DNA of 64,000 nucleotides from Andalucia godoyi (GCA_009859145.1 VRVR01000010.1:1-64000); one strand, 5' to 3'; counted from the first letter of the stretch, positions 17,012 through 27,665 are shown. The notes: a model not told the origin generated them from the sequence alone. Numbers and translations are program-made.

Positions 17012-17200
17012 CCTCTCTGTCGGGATACAAAAGAGACAGAGAGAGAGAATAAAACCAGCGGGTTTGGTGCAATGCGAGGCCCTGAGAACGGACACAGAAG
17101 GGAGAAAAAAGAGGGGACACTTTTGCCCGTCAAAGAGGGGAAAAAGAGACCGTACATTACAACAGCAAAACCAGCAGGGCGTCGAGGTGGAGCGCTCCGA

Positions 17201-18499
17201 TCACATCATATAGTTCACGGCTGCATTCTGGATGCGCTCGAAAGCGTCCTCGAATGCACGGGGCTCAAGTCCGTATTGCTGGTACCAATGAAGATATGCC
17301 TTTGAATCAAACGTCTTGCGAGCACGGCAGGCGACGTCCATCATCCACCAAACAATGGAAGATCGATTGGAACACACCGTCACCGATGCGGGAACATCGA
17401 GGCTCTTGAACGCTGGCGCCCTTGAAATCTTCCAGTCAAAGGGATGCGGGTTAAAGAAGGGGCTCACGGGTTTGTAGGCTTCGCGGAGGATGGTCTCGCA
17501 CTTTGGCTGGTAGTCGATGAAAAATCGGCTGTTCGAGTCCCCGCGAACAACCACGGACGTCGCAAGAGACTGGATAGGACGATTGCATCCGTCAAACTTG
17601 GGCGACAAATTGATAAGCTGTCTAGAGAGATAGTCAAACGAGTGCAGCTTCTCCTTGGACCGCAGAAACGGCGCCGTGGTGGTGTGGAGAAATTTTCGCG
17701 AACGATCCGGACACAGCGTTGAGATCAAATCCCATGCAGCAAATGACGACGTTGTTCCTGCAGCACTGGTCAGTGGAAAAAGAAGGCCCGCCAATGACGC
17801 TGCAATGTGGGTATTGACGTCCTCCATCGAGAGTCGAACGTAGGAACCTTTGAAGGATACCGGCAGCCGCTCTGTCTTGAGATCTTTGGACAGCAGCCTC
17901 ATGAGCTCGTCGTTGGAAAAGAGAAAGACTGCGTCCGCAACATCCTGCAACACGTCAACGGTTAATGCTGCGTTGTAATTTTGCAGTGGAATTTCGCCGG
18001 AAGAAAACGGAGCCACAGAGGCCGTCATTAAGAAGTCGTCCGGGAACTCGTCACGAAGCTCAACAAGCAAACGGGACCCAAATCCAGATCCGGTTCCGCC
18101 GCTCAGGCTGTGAAACACCAGTGCGCTTCGATTATAATCCAATCGCTCCCATTCCTGGCGGACAACATTGATTGCGGATTCCAGAAACACAGTCTTGGTC
18201 TCTCCGAGTCGAATGGGCTCCCACGCATGCACGCTTCGTTTGGGTCCATAAAACCCCATTGCCCAGTTGTTCCCTCTTCCGCTTGCATCCCATATCACAT
18301 TTTTCGGTCTCAAGATCTTCCGAAAGGACTCGTCGGCGGCAGCGATTACCTTTGGCTCCGTATCAATGCAGACACACTTTGCAAAGTCATCGGCGTGATA
18401 AAACTCGCCCATTGCACTCGACCTCTCGGCATTGATGAGCTCCCAGAACCGCGATCCCACTTGATTACCGCACTGGCCTATGAGAATCGTCAGCACCAT
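17201..18499 (-). CDS. TUBD1: Delta-tubulin
   Basis: This 432-aa tubulin-superfamily protein has the N-terminal GQCGNQVG nucleotide-binding segment, a GRGNNWAMGFYG block and the signature loop SGGTGSGFG (GGTGSG at 134-139). The C-terminal segment FDSKAYLHWYQQYGLE aligns better with the delta-tubulin end FASKAYIHQYTKFGIE than with alpha, beta, gamma or epsilon. The acidic tail of alpha- and beta-tubulin is missing. Delta-tubulin is needed to form or stabilise triplet microtubules of centrioles and basal bodies, so its presence predicts a flagellum. It lacks the roughly 20-residue N-terminal insertion of the human protein. Confidence 0.85.
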   Translation of the reverse strand: MVLTILIGQCGNQVGSRFWELINAERSSAMGEFYHADDFAKCVCIDTEPKVIAAADESFRKILRPKNVIWDASGRGNNWAMGFYGPKRSVHAWEPIRLGETKTVFLESAINVVRQEWERLDYNRSALVFHSLSGGTGSGFGSRLLVELRDEFPDDFLMTASVAPFSSGEIPLQNYNAALTVDVLQDVADAVFLFSNDELMRLLSKDLKTERLPVSFKGSYVRLSMEDVNTHIAASLAGLLFPLTSAAGTTSSFAAWDLISTLCPDRSRKFLHTTTAPFLRSKEKLHSFDYLSRQLINLSPKFDGCNRPIQSLATSVVVRGDSNSRFFIDYQPKCETILREAYKPVSPFFNPHPFDWKISRAPAFKSLDVPASVTVCSNRSSIVWWMMDVACRARKTFDSKAYLHWYQQYGLEPRAFEDAFERIQNAAVNYMM

Positions 18500-18965
18500 T
18501 TGTGCTCGCGTCTAGTCACGAGAGGGAGCGATCCGCGGGAGTGGCTCTCTCGATTGTCTCGAAACCAACAAAAAGGCTGCGGAGAAAAAGAGCTCGCAGC
18601 AGACCCAAAAAATGAAATTAAAAAAAAAACAAAAGAAAGCAACTACTGACTGTAATAAAAAGACAAAACCCAAAAAATCCTCGGTCAAATACCACATATT
18701 TGGATGGGGGAAAGACTTGAACAGAAGAGGAGCATAAAATGGAGGACTATTTGGCCTTTTGACTTTTGGGACTGCTTTTTGTCTTCCTTCTAATCTTTTC
18801 TTTTGGGAGCTTTCCTTTTTTTTTTTGCCTCGTTTCCAGTCTGGGTCGTCTTGTTGTTGTTTGTTGTTTTGTCTTTTTGGTTTCTCTGGTTGTTGAAATT
18901 TTTTCCCTCCGCAGAGTCTCTTGCAAGAAAGCGAAAGCGGAAAAAAAGGAACTGGGTGGTGAGAA
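18500..18965. promoter_or_regulatory. Divergent spacer TUBD1/PHB2
   Basis: This spacer separates two divergent starts. Near PHB2 it is T-rich on the plus strand (18775-18900) and ends this tract with ccctccgcag at about 18905-18914, which looks like a 3' splice site about 50 bases before the ATG. A 5'-UTR intron or trans-splice acceptor is possible. Confidence 0.4.
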
Positions 18966-19850
18966 ATGTCGAATTACCGCATCCCGCAGAATATGATGCC
19001 TCAGATGCCAAATGTCCGTTTTGGTCGAGGAGCACTCGCGCTGCTTGGACTGGGAGCGCTTGGAATTTTGGGAACGCAGTGCCTGTTCAACGTCGAAGGA
19101 GGCCACAAGGCAATCATGTTCAACCGAATTGGAGGACTGAGCGGAAGAGTGTATGAAGAGGGAACGCACTTGAAGATTCCTTGGTTCCAACGCGAAATCA
19201 TATACGATGTGCGTTCCAGACCGGTCAACATCAATTCGCTGACGGGGTCCAAGGATCTCCAAATGGTCACGATCTCGCTCCGTGTCCTTCACAAGCCCGA
19301 TCCGTCGGCGCTAACGGAAATGTACCGGACCCTTGGAGTGGACTACGACGAAAGAGTGCTTCCCTCCATCGGTAACGAGGTTCTCAAAGCCGTGGTTGCA
19401 AAGTACAATGCATCGGAGCTGTTGACCAAGCGAGAACAGGTTTCAAAGGACATCCGAAACATCCTCATGGACAGAGCTCGCGACTTCCATCTGCTGCTTG
19501 ACGATGTGTCTGTCACGCACTTGGCGTTCGGTACAGAGTACACGGCTGCCGTGGAAGCAAAGCAGGTTGCCCAACAGGAGGCAGAGCGTGCGAGATATAT
19601 TGTCGAGAAGGCAATTCAGGATAGAAGTGCGACCATCATCCGTGCCGAAGGAGAAGCAGAATCTGCAGCGATGATTGGGAAAGCGATGAAAGACAACCCG
19701 GGATTCCTCGAGCTACGTCGATTGGAGGCAGCGCGCGAAGTTGCGCACACGGTTGCCAAATCACCGAACAAGGTGTACCTGGACTCCAACTCGTTGATGA
19801 TGAATGTGTTCGACTCGCTTGTCGACCAAAAGGAGGCGAAGAAGAAGTGA
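18966..19850 (+). CDS. PHB2: Prohibitin 2
   Basis: This 294-aa inner mitochondrial membrane protein assembles with prohibitin 1 into rings that scaffold membrane proteins and m-AAA proteases. An N-terminal membrane anchor (GALALLGLGALGILG, about 22-36) is followed by the SPFH domain, with GGHKAIMFNRIGGL, EGTHLKIPWFQ, YDVRSRP and VLPSIGNEVLKAVVAKYNAS. A helical coiled coil (residues about 195-260, EAKQVAQQEAERARYIVEKA) completes it. The short N-terminal extension with Met/Pro/Asn before the anchor fits PHB2 better than PHB1. Length is normal for the family. Confidence 0.95.
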   Translation: MSNYRIPQNMMPQMPNVRFGRGALALLGLGALGILGTQCLFNVEGGHKAIMFNRIGGLSGRVYEEGTHLKIPWFQREIIYDVRSRPVNINSLTGSKDLQMVTISLRVLHKPDPSALTEMYRTLGVDYDERVLPSIGNEVLKAVVAKYNASELLTKREQVSKDIRNILMDRARDFHLLLDDVSVTHLAFGTEYTAAVEAKQVAQQEAERARYIVEKAIQDRSATIIRAEGEAESAAMIGKAMKDNPGFLELRRLEAAREVAHTVAKSPNKVYLDSNSLMMNVFDSLVDQKEAKKK

Positions 19851-20025
19851 AGGAGAAAGACGCCATCAGTATTGTCCTCGTCGTACATTGGATATTTTTA
19901 ATTAATAAAGTAAAAAAAATTTAAAAAATGACAATACGTAATGAAAGAAGGAAAGAAGGAAAGAGGGGGGGAGTTGGTGGGCATGTCTGACGTGCGTGTT
20001 GTTTTCTTACCCTGTCTAACTTGTT

Positions 20026-21468
20026 TCAGAAGTTCTCGAGCTTCCGATAATATTTGATGGTGTCTTTGTACAAGTCATCCAGCTGAGACTTCAGCTCGAT
20101 TGGTTCCAGCTGAATCAAGAGCGGACGATACTCCACAAACAAGCGGTTCTTGACATCCTTCTCATACTGGCGAATAACCTCGATATCATGTGAAACAGAG
20201 ACACGGAGAAGCTTCAGCACCTCGTAGCATCGTCGAATGCACGGCTTTGAAAGCATCAGCGCGGTCTGAATTTTGGTGACCAACTGCGGAGAAAAGTCTG
20301 GAAATTCGCCATCAGCGTTCCGGGGAAGCAGCTCCGATTCAACTATCATGCGAAGCGCACACTTGTCGCGTAGCCGAATAAAGTCTGTGACGGGAGTTTC
20401 CACGCTTACATCCACAACCGGGAACGGTTTGGCAGACGGGATCAACGCGTACTCTGCATTCCGAGCCGCCACAAAAATGTGGCGCAATAAACGATCCCCC
20501 AATCCCTTGCAGCGGTACGGCGGCAGCGTCAAGAATTGGCTCACCGACAGTCGCGACCGATCAGGATAGACATAGAAGGGATACGCGGTGCAAAACGCAG
20601 CAAGACCGTACTTGTAATTGCCAGTACTTCCCATCGTCCGCTTCTCAAACAGGTAGAACAGCTGCCATTTGTGGTCATCCAGCGGAAGCACCGAAGCTGC
20701 ATCGACATACCAGAGAACAAACGTCTGCACATTATCATGGAATGCCCGGCACGCAGGATCGCCAAACGACGATTCCCAGATCTCAAACACCCTCTCACCA
20801 GACGAAAAGGAAGCAGCCATTGTCCCCGGTGGGGTCCAATTCAGGCTTCTCTCGCACTCCTTCACAAACGCCGACCGATCCGGAGCCACGTTTCGAAGCA
20901 CAGTGGACTGTATCTCGACAGCCTCGAAGCCGATCGCATGTCGCGTTAGCCGGTCGAGAACATCCACATTTCGAAGGGGGACGCCCTGCGAGTCCAGGAG
21001 TTCGTACACGTCGATCTTTGCAGGATCGTCAAAATCGTCGTCTCTCGTAGCATCATCACCAGCGTCGTCCTCGTCGTCGCTGTCTTCAACGACTTTTCGG
21101 CGATTTTGTCGTTTCTGCTCAATGAGCTTTTTAAGAGCGAGCCTGATTGCCTTCGCATCCTCCTTCCGTTTTTCTGCATATGTGAAAGTAGCATACGGGA
21201 CCATCTTCCCAACGGCAAAGTAAATGTCTACTCGAGGTTCCTTGTACCCCACAATCACCTCCTCTGGTCCAAAGATCTGATGAGACATGTCCGGATTGAA
21301 CGAAGCAACAGCCTGTTCATGCACATGCTCCCGATCAGATGCCGATTCCAATTCAAGTTGCAATTCCGAGTCGAATGTGTCCACGGCATCCCAAACGTAG
21401 TGAAAATGAACAGACTGGTTGGCATCTGCCTCCCACTCTGTGAGAATTCGGGGTTCTTCGTAATCCAT
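20026..21468 (-). CDS. HAT1: Histone acetyltransferase type B catalytic subunit HAT1
   Basis: This 480-aa enzyme acetylates newly made histone H4 at Lys5 and Lys12 before chromatin assembly. The N-terminal HAT1 domain has FNPDMSHQIFGPEEVIVGYK (57-76). The GNAT core has RLSVSQFLTLPPYRCKGLG (306-324), in which RCKGLG is the acetyl-CoA P-loop, then VDVSVETPVTDFIRLRD with Glu357 near the expected catalytic acid. The C-terminal helical segment (CYEVLKLLRVSVSHDIEVIR) is as in other HAT1 proteins. An Asp/Glu-rich insert at about 128-150 is unusual in position. The start is the ATG directly before DYEEPR; the open frame upstream encodes Phe-rich junk. Confidence 0.92.
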   Translation of the reverse strand: MDYEEPRILTEWEADANQSVHFHYVWDAVDTFDSELQLELESASDREHVHEQAVASFNPDMSHQIFGPEEVIVGYKEPRVDIYFAVGKMVPYATFTYAEKRKEDAKAIRLALKKLIEQKRQNRRKVVEDSDDEDDAGDDATRDDDFDDPAKIDVYELLDSQGVPLRNVDVLDRLTRHAIGFEAVEIQSTVLRNVAPDRSAFVKECERSLNWTPPGTMAASFSSGERVFEIWESSFGDPACRAFHDNVQTFVLWYVDAASVLPLDDHKWQLFYLFEKRTMGSTGNYKYGLAAFCTAYPFYVYPDRSRLSVSQFLTLPPYRCKGLGDRLLRHIFVAARNAEYALIPSAKPFPVVDVSVETPVTDFIRLRDKCALRMIVESELLPRNADGEFPDFSPQLVTKIQTALMLSKPCIRRCYEVLKLLRVSVSHDIEVIRQYEKDVKNRLFVEYRPLLIQLEPIELKSQLDDLYKDTIKYYRKLENF

Positions 21469-21875
21469 TTCGACTGACTCAAAGAAAATGGAAAAGAAGA
21501 AAAAGCGAAAAGCGAAAAGCGAAAGGTAGGGGTAATTGAAAAAATAATCCAAGAGAAGAAAAATACGAACGAAAACAGAGAGAAAAAAGGAAAAGAAAGC
21601 CTGTTCTCGAATGGCGGGAAAAAAAGGCACCTTTTTCGTCAAGGCTGAAGAATCCCGAAGGAAACGCGGGACATTCTCCGAATTTTTTAATTGCTTTATT
21701 TTATTTTATTTTTACAGTAGGCATTTCTTTCTGTTGTTGTGTCTATATTTTTGTTTATATTTATTTTCATTATCACTCCTATTCATCTTTTTTTTATTTT
21801 TATTTTTCTTTTTGTTGCTGTTCTCCGTTTCTCCTTCTCTGCGTGCAAGCTCAAAAAGGAACAAGTCCACGATGG
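21469..21875. other. Purine- and T-rich spacer
   Basis: This 407-bp spacer contains no gene. A short aaaagcg-type tandem repeat lies near 21503-21521, and a long T-rich stretch covers 21690-21840. Confidence 0.5.
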
Positions 21876-23282
21876 TTAATCCGAGTTGAAGAAGTAGCTC
21901 CACTGGTTGTAAGAGCGAGTTGGAGAGAGTGATTGGCGAGCATACTTCTGGAGTCTCTCTGCAATTGCTTTTCGGTCGCTGAGAGAGGTTTCCATCAAGT
22001 CTTGGAGTCGAGACCGCCACTGGTCGGGTGCGTCGGCCACGAGAATGGGGACTGCAGCGTCGCTTCGGTCGACGAGCTGCGCAACAGAGGACGCAGCAAC
22101 GGCAGAATCCATGGAAACTAGTTTTTCAAATGCAACTGGTGATACAATAGCGGGAATTCTGCGTGCAAGGACATACACGTCACGGAATCGAGATGCTGGG
22201 GACAGATTGTCTGGATCCATGAATACGGTCATGTTCCGCAGAATCGATCGTTTGCTTTTCCCAAGGATTCGAGGCACCATGCGAATGCGGGAAGCGTCAA
22301 GAGAGGCAGCGATTTTGGGTCCAAACAGTTGTTCGACCGATGCGAGCGCCTCGTCAAGAAACCCGATCGTGAGGGAGCAAGAGGCAGGCAGTCGAGGCCA
22401 CACATTCACTGCAAATCGTCTCCAGGCAAGACGATCCCAAAAACTTCTCTGGTCCGCCAACCCAAGAATGTTGCATGGCGCTGTTTCATTTGAATAAAAT
22501 GCGGATAATTTAGAAGAAGCGGAAGAGGAGCTGGAAAGCGCTCGGAAGACGTTTTGGGGAAGCGCAGGTGGGACGATTCGTGTTCGAGCAGAGTTTTGAT
22601 AGGACAGGATGTCTCGTGCAACCGCTCTGTTCGACGCGGCAACGAAGCTGAGCGCATCATGCGAGATTAAACTCTGTTCCTTCTTTGTGATCTCATCTGA
22701 TGGCGGAATCGACGCGGAGAGCATGCCGTCCGAGTCCAGAACGTCCTTGTTCAGCCGAAGAATGCTGGAGGCCTTCGAGACTGGCGCTGCATTCAGCCCT
22801 GGAGTGTAGTACACGATCTGCGCTTCCGGAAGCGCAGATCGAAGCACTGGCACGAAAAAGTCCACCGCTGGAGCCTTTGTGTACGTTTCTTCTGCAATGA
22901 AGATCACCGTGTGGATGAACGGACTCTTGTCGAGCAGATCTTCCTGGATTGAATGAAGACTGGGCGTCTTGGCCACGTGCACATGCACTCGCGAGGAAAT
23001 AAACTGGGTGTATCGCTTGCGGTTTGCGTGGAAGCAGTATCCTCGACCGACGATGGACACGGAATGCTCCATCGAAACAAGCAGTTCCAAGAGCCCCATG
23101 ACCGTGTCTGCATGCGGTGCGCTGGGCACATGGTCGCAGATGTGCACGACAAGTACTTCTTGTGTCGCAGCCACAGGAGCGAGCTCTGCACGATCTGCGT
23201 TTGTGTCCACCGAATGCAAGGATGCCCTCACGCACACAGCAGCCAGGAAGACTGCCACCACGACGGTACTCCAGCACTTCAT
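21876..23282 (-). CDS. Secretory-pathway GT-B-like protein, possible glycosyltransferase
   Basis: This 468-aa protein starts with a signal peptide (MKCWSTVVVAVFLAAVCVRASL). The body reads like a GT-B fold: an N-terminal Rossmann-type beta-strand (EVLVVHICDHVP), a middle segment ending RIVPPALPQNVF, and a C-terminal half with FMDPDNLSPASRFRDVYVLARRIP, roughly where GT4 enzymes bind the donor nucleotide sugar. The usual EX7E motif is not clear, so the protein may be inactive or belong to a divergent family. The cell-surface or Golgi role is inferred from the signal peptide only. The start is the ATG of the signal peptide; the open frame upstream is hydrophobic and T-rich. Confidence 0.45.
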   Translation of the reverse strand: MKCWSTVVVAVFLAAVCVRASLHSVDTNADRAELAPVAATQEVLVVHICDHVPSAPHADTVMGLLELLVSMEHSVSIVGRGYCFHANRKRYTQFISSRVHVHVAKTPSLHSIQEDLLDKSPFIHTVIFIAEETYTKAPAVDFFVPVLRSALPEAQIVYYTPGLNAAPVSKASSILRLNKDVLDSDGMLSASIPPSDEITKKEQSLISHDALSFVAASNRAVARDILSYQNSARTRIVPPALPQNVFRALSSSSSASSKLSAFYSNETAPCNILGLADQRSFWDRLAWRRFAVNVWPRLPASCSLTIGFLDEALASVEQLFGPKIAASLDASRIRMVPRILGKSKRSILRNMTVFMDPDNLSPASRFRDVYVLARRIPAIVSPVAFEKLVSMDSAVAASSVAQLVDRSDAAVPILVADAPDQWRSRLQDLMETSLSDRKAIAERLQKYARQSLSPTRSYNQWSYFFNSD

Positions 23283-24293
23283 GACAAGGAAAGGGACACG
23301 ATGTGAAACGGGATAAAAATACAAAGGAAAATAAACAATTGAAAAAAAAAACAGGAGAAACAGAAGCCATAAAAAGGTTTGGGAAAATGAGCGCATATAA
23401 CACGAGTAAATCGTGAAGACACGTGGTTTTTTGAATCGGATTAAACTTCGTCCAAGCAGACCCGAAACCGTGATTACTGTCAAATAAACCATCCCACTCA
23501 AAACGCATACCTCTCCAACAAATACCCTACGAAAAACTGAAACGCCGGACTTTAGTTTTTTTCTTCCTGTTTTCGTAGCCCTTTAATAATAACATTGTGA
23601 TGCATACGAAAGTACACATAAACAGACACGGTCGTTTTTTGGTTTCGCTTTTTTTAATTCAAATATGGGCGTGAGTGCGCTGAGTTGATGCATTCGCCTA
23701 CGCCTACGCCGCCCGATGCAGGGCCGTCAGCATCAAAATACACCCTTCTCAGGAACAACGTGCCACGCTGAGAAGGTGGCTCACCGATGGATCGAGATTG
23801 GGAACGGAGCGCGGAACATCTATCTGAAGAACGCAGAGAGGCGTGTTGGCGGCCTATCTCCTTCGCGGCAACGGGATGGAAGACTGAATATGCATGTCTA
23901 CTCGTAGATACGCATGTCCAGTGTATAATAATGTAGGCGTCAACTACATCCCTTTTTTCCCCCTTATTTTTTCGCGCCAGTCCTTTCTTTTTTCCCCCGA
24001 AAACCGAGGCATCAAGTCTCCCCTCTTTTCTTTGCGGCTCAGGACCCGATGTGCTCAAAAAATCTCGTTTCCCTTTTTTCAATTAAAAAAAGTCTCTTCT
24101 TCTTCTTCTGTATACTTTCCTGCTTTGCTGTTCTTCTGGGTTTTTTTGTTTTGTTTTGTTTTTTTCCGCTTCTTGTCTTTCATTCTCCTGGCCTTTTTCC
24201 CCCCCCTTTCTGTTCTAACACAAGGGTTTGTTTTTGTTTGTTTTTCTTTTTCGTTTTTTTTCTTCCTTCTTTTATCTCTTTTTAAGCTGGCAA
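23283..24293. other. Divergent spacer with repeat copy B
   Basis: No gene is seen. The region contains repeat copy B (about 23785-23950), an imperfect hairpin just before it (cttctcag ... ctgagaag, 23744-23775), and a long T-rich tract from about 24060 to 24290 leading into MCM2. Confidence 0.6.
23785..23950 (+). repeat. Dispersed repeat, copy B
   Basis: It matches copy A through tggatcgagattggg, gcggaacatctatctgaagaacgc, the gaagactgaat segment and the 3' end taatgtaggcgt then actacatc. The middle part is more diverged and shorter. An 8-bp perfect inverted repeat (cttctcag/ctgagaag) stands just upstream at 23744-23775. Confidence 0.65.
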
Positions 24294-27260
24294 ATGAGTG
24301 GTCGTCGAGGAGCGGTGAACCGTGGAGGCCGTCCGCCAACCACAGGCTCTCGAGGTCGGCGATTCCGAAATGTTGCCGATGATCAAGATAAGTCGGATGA
24401 CCGCGACTTGGATATTGCAGTTGCGATGAATGCTGGAAATCGTAGTGGGGCAAACAATGATGAGGACGAGGACGATGCCATTGAGGATGACGATGTCGAG
24501 GATGAGCTGAATCCGAGCACGGAGGAACCGGAGCCGGAAGGCGAGGATCTGTTTGGAGAGACCATGATGGAAGACTACCGCACTTTGCCTGAAGAGGACC
24601 AGTACGACGAGGAAGGTCTTGACTCGAATGACTACGAGCCACTTGCGCCGGATGCACGTGTCAGGGCGGAAGCTGCAATTGCCGCTCGGAAGAAACGTGA
24701 AGCTGCAGAGCGAAGAGCAGACGGTGCCGGGGATCGTGAGCGCCGTGGGCTGCCTGCTGCACTCCTCGCTTCCGAGGATGGCTCCGCAGATGGTGCTGCG
24801 CGGCCGTCCAAACGCAGGCGTATGCGATACAGAGATGTGCCGTCGGATGTCCCATCCCAAGATGCAAGCTCCGTTGGTGGTGCGGGTGCGGGTGCTGGTG
24901 CACCAGGTGCGGGAAGAAGCGAGGATCAAGAAGATGAAGATGTGGACGAGTATTCGACGGAGATGGAGCTCACAGCTGCCGATGTGCAGGGCCCTCTCCG
25001 AGAATGGGTTTTGGTGGAGTCTAATCGAAGAGGAATTGCATCAATGTTTCGCAGGTTTCTGATGCGGTTTGTGGACTCTCGAGGCGTGTCCGTATACGGC
25101 GAACGAATTGCACGAATGGCAGCGGACAATAAGGCCTTCCTGGAAGTCGATTTTCTGCACTTGTCACAAGCCGCTCCGGCTCTGGCTCTTTGGGTCGCCG
25201 ATGCACCGGCGGAAATGCTCAGGATTCTTGACGACGTTGCGATCGATGTCGTGCTGATGAGCTATCCAAACTATGAAAACATCGCACCGGAAATCCATGT
25301 CCGCCTTGCGAATCTTCCCGTTGCCGACTCCCTCCGAGACATTCGACAGATCCATCTGAACTGCTTGATTCGTGTGTCGGGAGTCGTGACCCGCAGGACG
25401 TCTGTTTTCCCGCAGTTGCGACTTGTTCGGTACGACTGCTTGCGGTGCGGTGCTGCCCTGGGGCCGTATGCGCAAAACTCTGCTCCGGGAAGCAACGGCG
25501 GAACGGACGAAGTGAAGCCCATTCTCTGCCCGAACTGTCAATCCAAGGGTCCGTTTGCCATCAACATGGAACAGACTGTTTACCGTAACTATCAGAAAAT
25601 AACCCTTCAGGAATCGCCAGGAACAGTACCCGCAGGCCGCCTTCCGAGATCAAAGGAGGTGATTTTGCTGGGTGATCTCATTGATTGTGCACGTCCTGGT
25701 GAGGAAATTGATGTCACTGGCATTTTGAAGAACGCGTATGACTCGTATTTGAATGCCAGAAATGGATTCCCCGTCTTCTCCACTGTCTTGGAAGCCAACC
25801 ATGTTGCGAAGCGCAACTCGTTCATGCAGTCTGCTCAGCAAATTCTTGACGATGACCGAAGAGAAATTCTCAGACTCTCTCGCGACCCTCGTATTGCTCA
25901 GAGGATCATTTCGTCCATTGCGCCATCGATTTACGGACACGAGGACATCAAGACTGCTTTGGCACTTGCGTTGTTTGGTGGTACCGCGAAGAACGTGAAG
26001 GATAAGCACCGCATCCGAGGAGATATCAATGTTTTACTTCTTGGAGACCCTGGTACTGCCAAGTCCCAGTTCCTCAAGTACGTTGAGAAAACTGCACATC
26101 GTGCTGTATTCACCACGGGCCGCGGTTCCTCTGCAGTTGGTCTGACGGCTGCTGTGCACAAGGACCCTGTGACCCGTGAATGGACACTGGAAGGCGGTGC
26201 GCTGGTGTTGGCAGATCAAGGAGTATGTCTCATTGACGAGTTTGACAAGATGAGCGACCAGGATCGTACGTCCATTCACGAAGCCATGGAGCAGCAATCC
26301 ATCTCCATTTCCAAGGCAGGCATTGTGACTTCGTTGCAGGCTCGCTGTTCTGTCATGGCTGCCGCAAACCCTCGCTCTGGGAGATACGATGCGTCTCTTG
26401 ATTTTGCACATAATGTCGAGCTTACCGACCCCATCTTGTCTCGTTTTGATGTCCTGTGTGTTGTTCGCGACACTGTTGATCCGTTCGAAGACGAATACTT
26501 GGCGATGTTCGTTGTAAATTCCCACGTTCGTTCACATCCCAATCAGAAGGTGCGAACGACTGGAGGTCGACCGGCTGCTACCAACAATGGATACGGCGGC
26601 AAGACTGGCCTTCCAGAAATTGAGAGAATGCTTCTGGCAGCGTCTCGTGTGGCGAATACGGACGACCTCATTCCACAAGAAATGCTCGCCAAGTATATTC
26701 AGTATGCTCGCGCGCATTGCACCCCAAAGCTGCAGGATGTGAACGAGAACAAGGTTACAAAGTTGTATTCAGAGCTTCGACAGCAAAGTATCACTGCGGG
26801 AGGCATGCCGATCTCCGTTCGCCATATAGAATCGATCATTCGTATGGCAGAAGCGCACGCACGCATGCATCTGCGGGACTTTGTCAGAGACGAGGATTTT
26901 GACCTTGCTATCCGCGTATTCTTGAACACATTCATTGGTGCCCAAAAGGCATCCGTCCAAAAGACGATGCGTCAGCATTTTTCAAGGTACATGACGTATC
27001 AGAAGGACCACAATGTTCTGCTTCTGGTTACATTGCAGAATCTCATCAAGGAGGAGATGGCGTACCAAAATGCTGTTCACGGCATCCCTGCCGAGTCTCT
27101 TGAAGAGGTGAAGGTGCTCCGACGCGAGTTGGAAAACAAGGCCCGTGACATGAACATCACGGACATTGGCGCATTCTTGGAGTCTGACTTGTTCAAAAAC
27201 AACGGGTTCTCCGTGTCAGACAAGTGGCTCCTCAAAAAGTTTGATCTGACCGCCGCCTGA
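24294..27260 (+). CDS. MCM2: DNA replication licensing factor MCM2
   Basis: This 988-aa subunit of the MCM2-7 replicative helicase has an acidic, Ser/Asp/Glu-rich N-terminal tail of about 220 aa, as expected for the histone-binding MCM2 tail. An OB-fold domain follows with a C4 zinc finger (Cys382, Cys385, Cys412, Cys415). The AAA+ domain has Walker A GDPGTAKS (584-591), Walker B LIDEF (646-650) and arginine finger SRFD (716-719). The C-terminal winged-helix segment ends with the family-typical FLESDLFKNNGFSVS stretch. The start follows a long T-rich tract and begins MSGRRGAVNRGG. Expression is probably tied to G1/S, but no control element is visible. Confidence 0.97.
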   Translation: MSGRRGAVNRGGRPPTTGSRGRRFRNVADDQDKSDDRDLDIAVAMNAGNRSGANNDEDEDDAIEDDDVEDELNPSTEEPEPEGEDLFGETMMEDYRTLPEEDQYDEEGLDSNDYEPLAPDARVRAEAAIAARKKREAAERRADGAGDRERRGLPAALLASEDGSADGAARPSKRRRMRYRDVPSDVPSQDASSVGGAGAGAGAPGAGRSEDQEDEDVDEYSTEMELTAADVQGPLREWVLVESNRRGIASMFRRFLMRFVDSRGVSVYGERIARMAADNKAFLEVDFLHLSQAAPALALWVADAPAEMLRILDDVAIDVVLMSYPNYENIAPEIHVRLANLPVADSLRDIRQIHLNCLIRVSGVVTRRTSVFPQLRLVRYDCLRCGAALGPYAQNSAPGSNGGTDEVKPILCPNCQSKGPFAINMEQTVYRNYQKITLQESPGTVPAGRLPRSKEVILLGDLIDCARPGEEIDVTGILKNAYDSYLNARNGFPVFSTVLEANHVAKRNSFMQSAQQILDDDRREILRLSRDPRIAQRIISSIAPSIYGHEDIKTALALALFGGTAKNVKDKHRIRGDINVLLLGDPGTAKSQFLKYVEKTAHRAVFTTGRGSSAVGLTAAVHKDPVTREWTLEGGALVLADQGVCLIDEFDKMSDQDRTSIHEAMEQQSISISKAGIVTSLQARCSVMAAANPRSGRYDASLDFAHNVELTDPILSRFDVLCVVRDTVDPFEDEYLAMFVVNSHVRSHPNQKVRTTGGRPAATNNGYGGKTGLPEIERMLLAASRVANTDDLIPQEMLAKYIQYARAHCTPKLQDVNENKVTKLYSELRQQSITAGGMPISVRHIESIIRMAEAHARMHLRDFVRDEDFDLAIRVFLNTFIGAQKASVQKTMRQHFSRYMTYQKDHNVLLLVTLQNLIKEEMAYQNAVHGIPAESLEEVKVLRRELENKARDMNITDIGAFLESDLFKNNGFSVSDKWLLKKFDLTAA

Positions 27261-27383
27261 TTTATGTTCCCCCCTCGTTTGTGGACTTTTCTGTAGTTGT
27301 TGTTTTTTTCCCCCTTCTCCTCTTCCTTTCCTGTTTTTTGCTGGAGCTCGAATCGCGAAGTGTGAATGCTGTGCAGAACTGAA

Positions 27384-27444
<61 letters not shown>

Positions 27445-27665
27445 GTGTGTGGCTGTATGGGTGATGAAATGTCTGAAATGATATTGATAAAACGTGCTGA
27501 TGTACAGTTTTTCTGCAATGCAGCGTGCACGGATTGCGTATGAACGCCTGCGAAGAAGGGAGGTGGGAGAAAAGAGCATTTCTATTTACATTCACAGCAG
27601 CAAGCTGGAGTTGAGGAGAGGAGAGGTGGGTGCGGTTTCGAGTACAAGTGCCTAAGCAGAGCATT
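27261..27665. other. Convergent spacer with (TG)n/(TATG)n microsatellite
   Basis: The spacer holds a microsatellite at 27384-27450 (tgtgtg followed by tandem tatgtg units). No gene is seen. It separates the convergent stops of MCM2 and the KEN-box protein. Confidence 0.8.
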
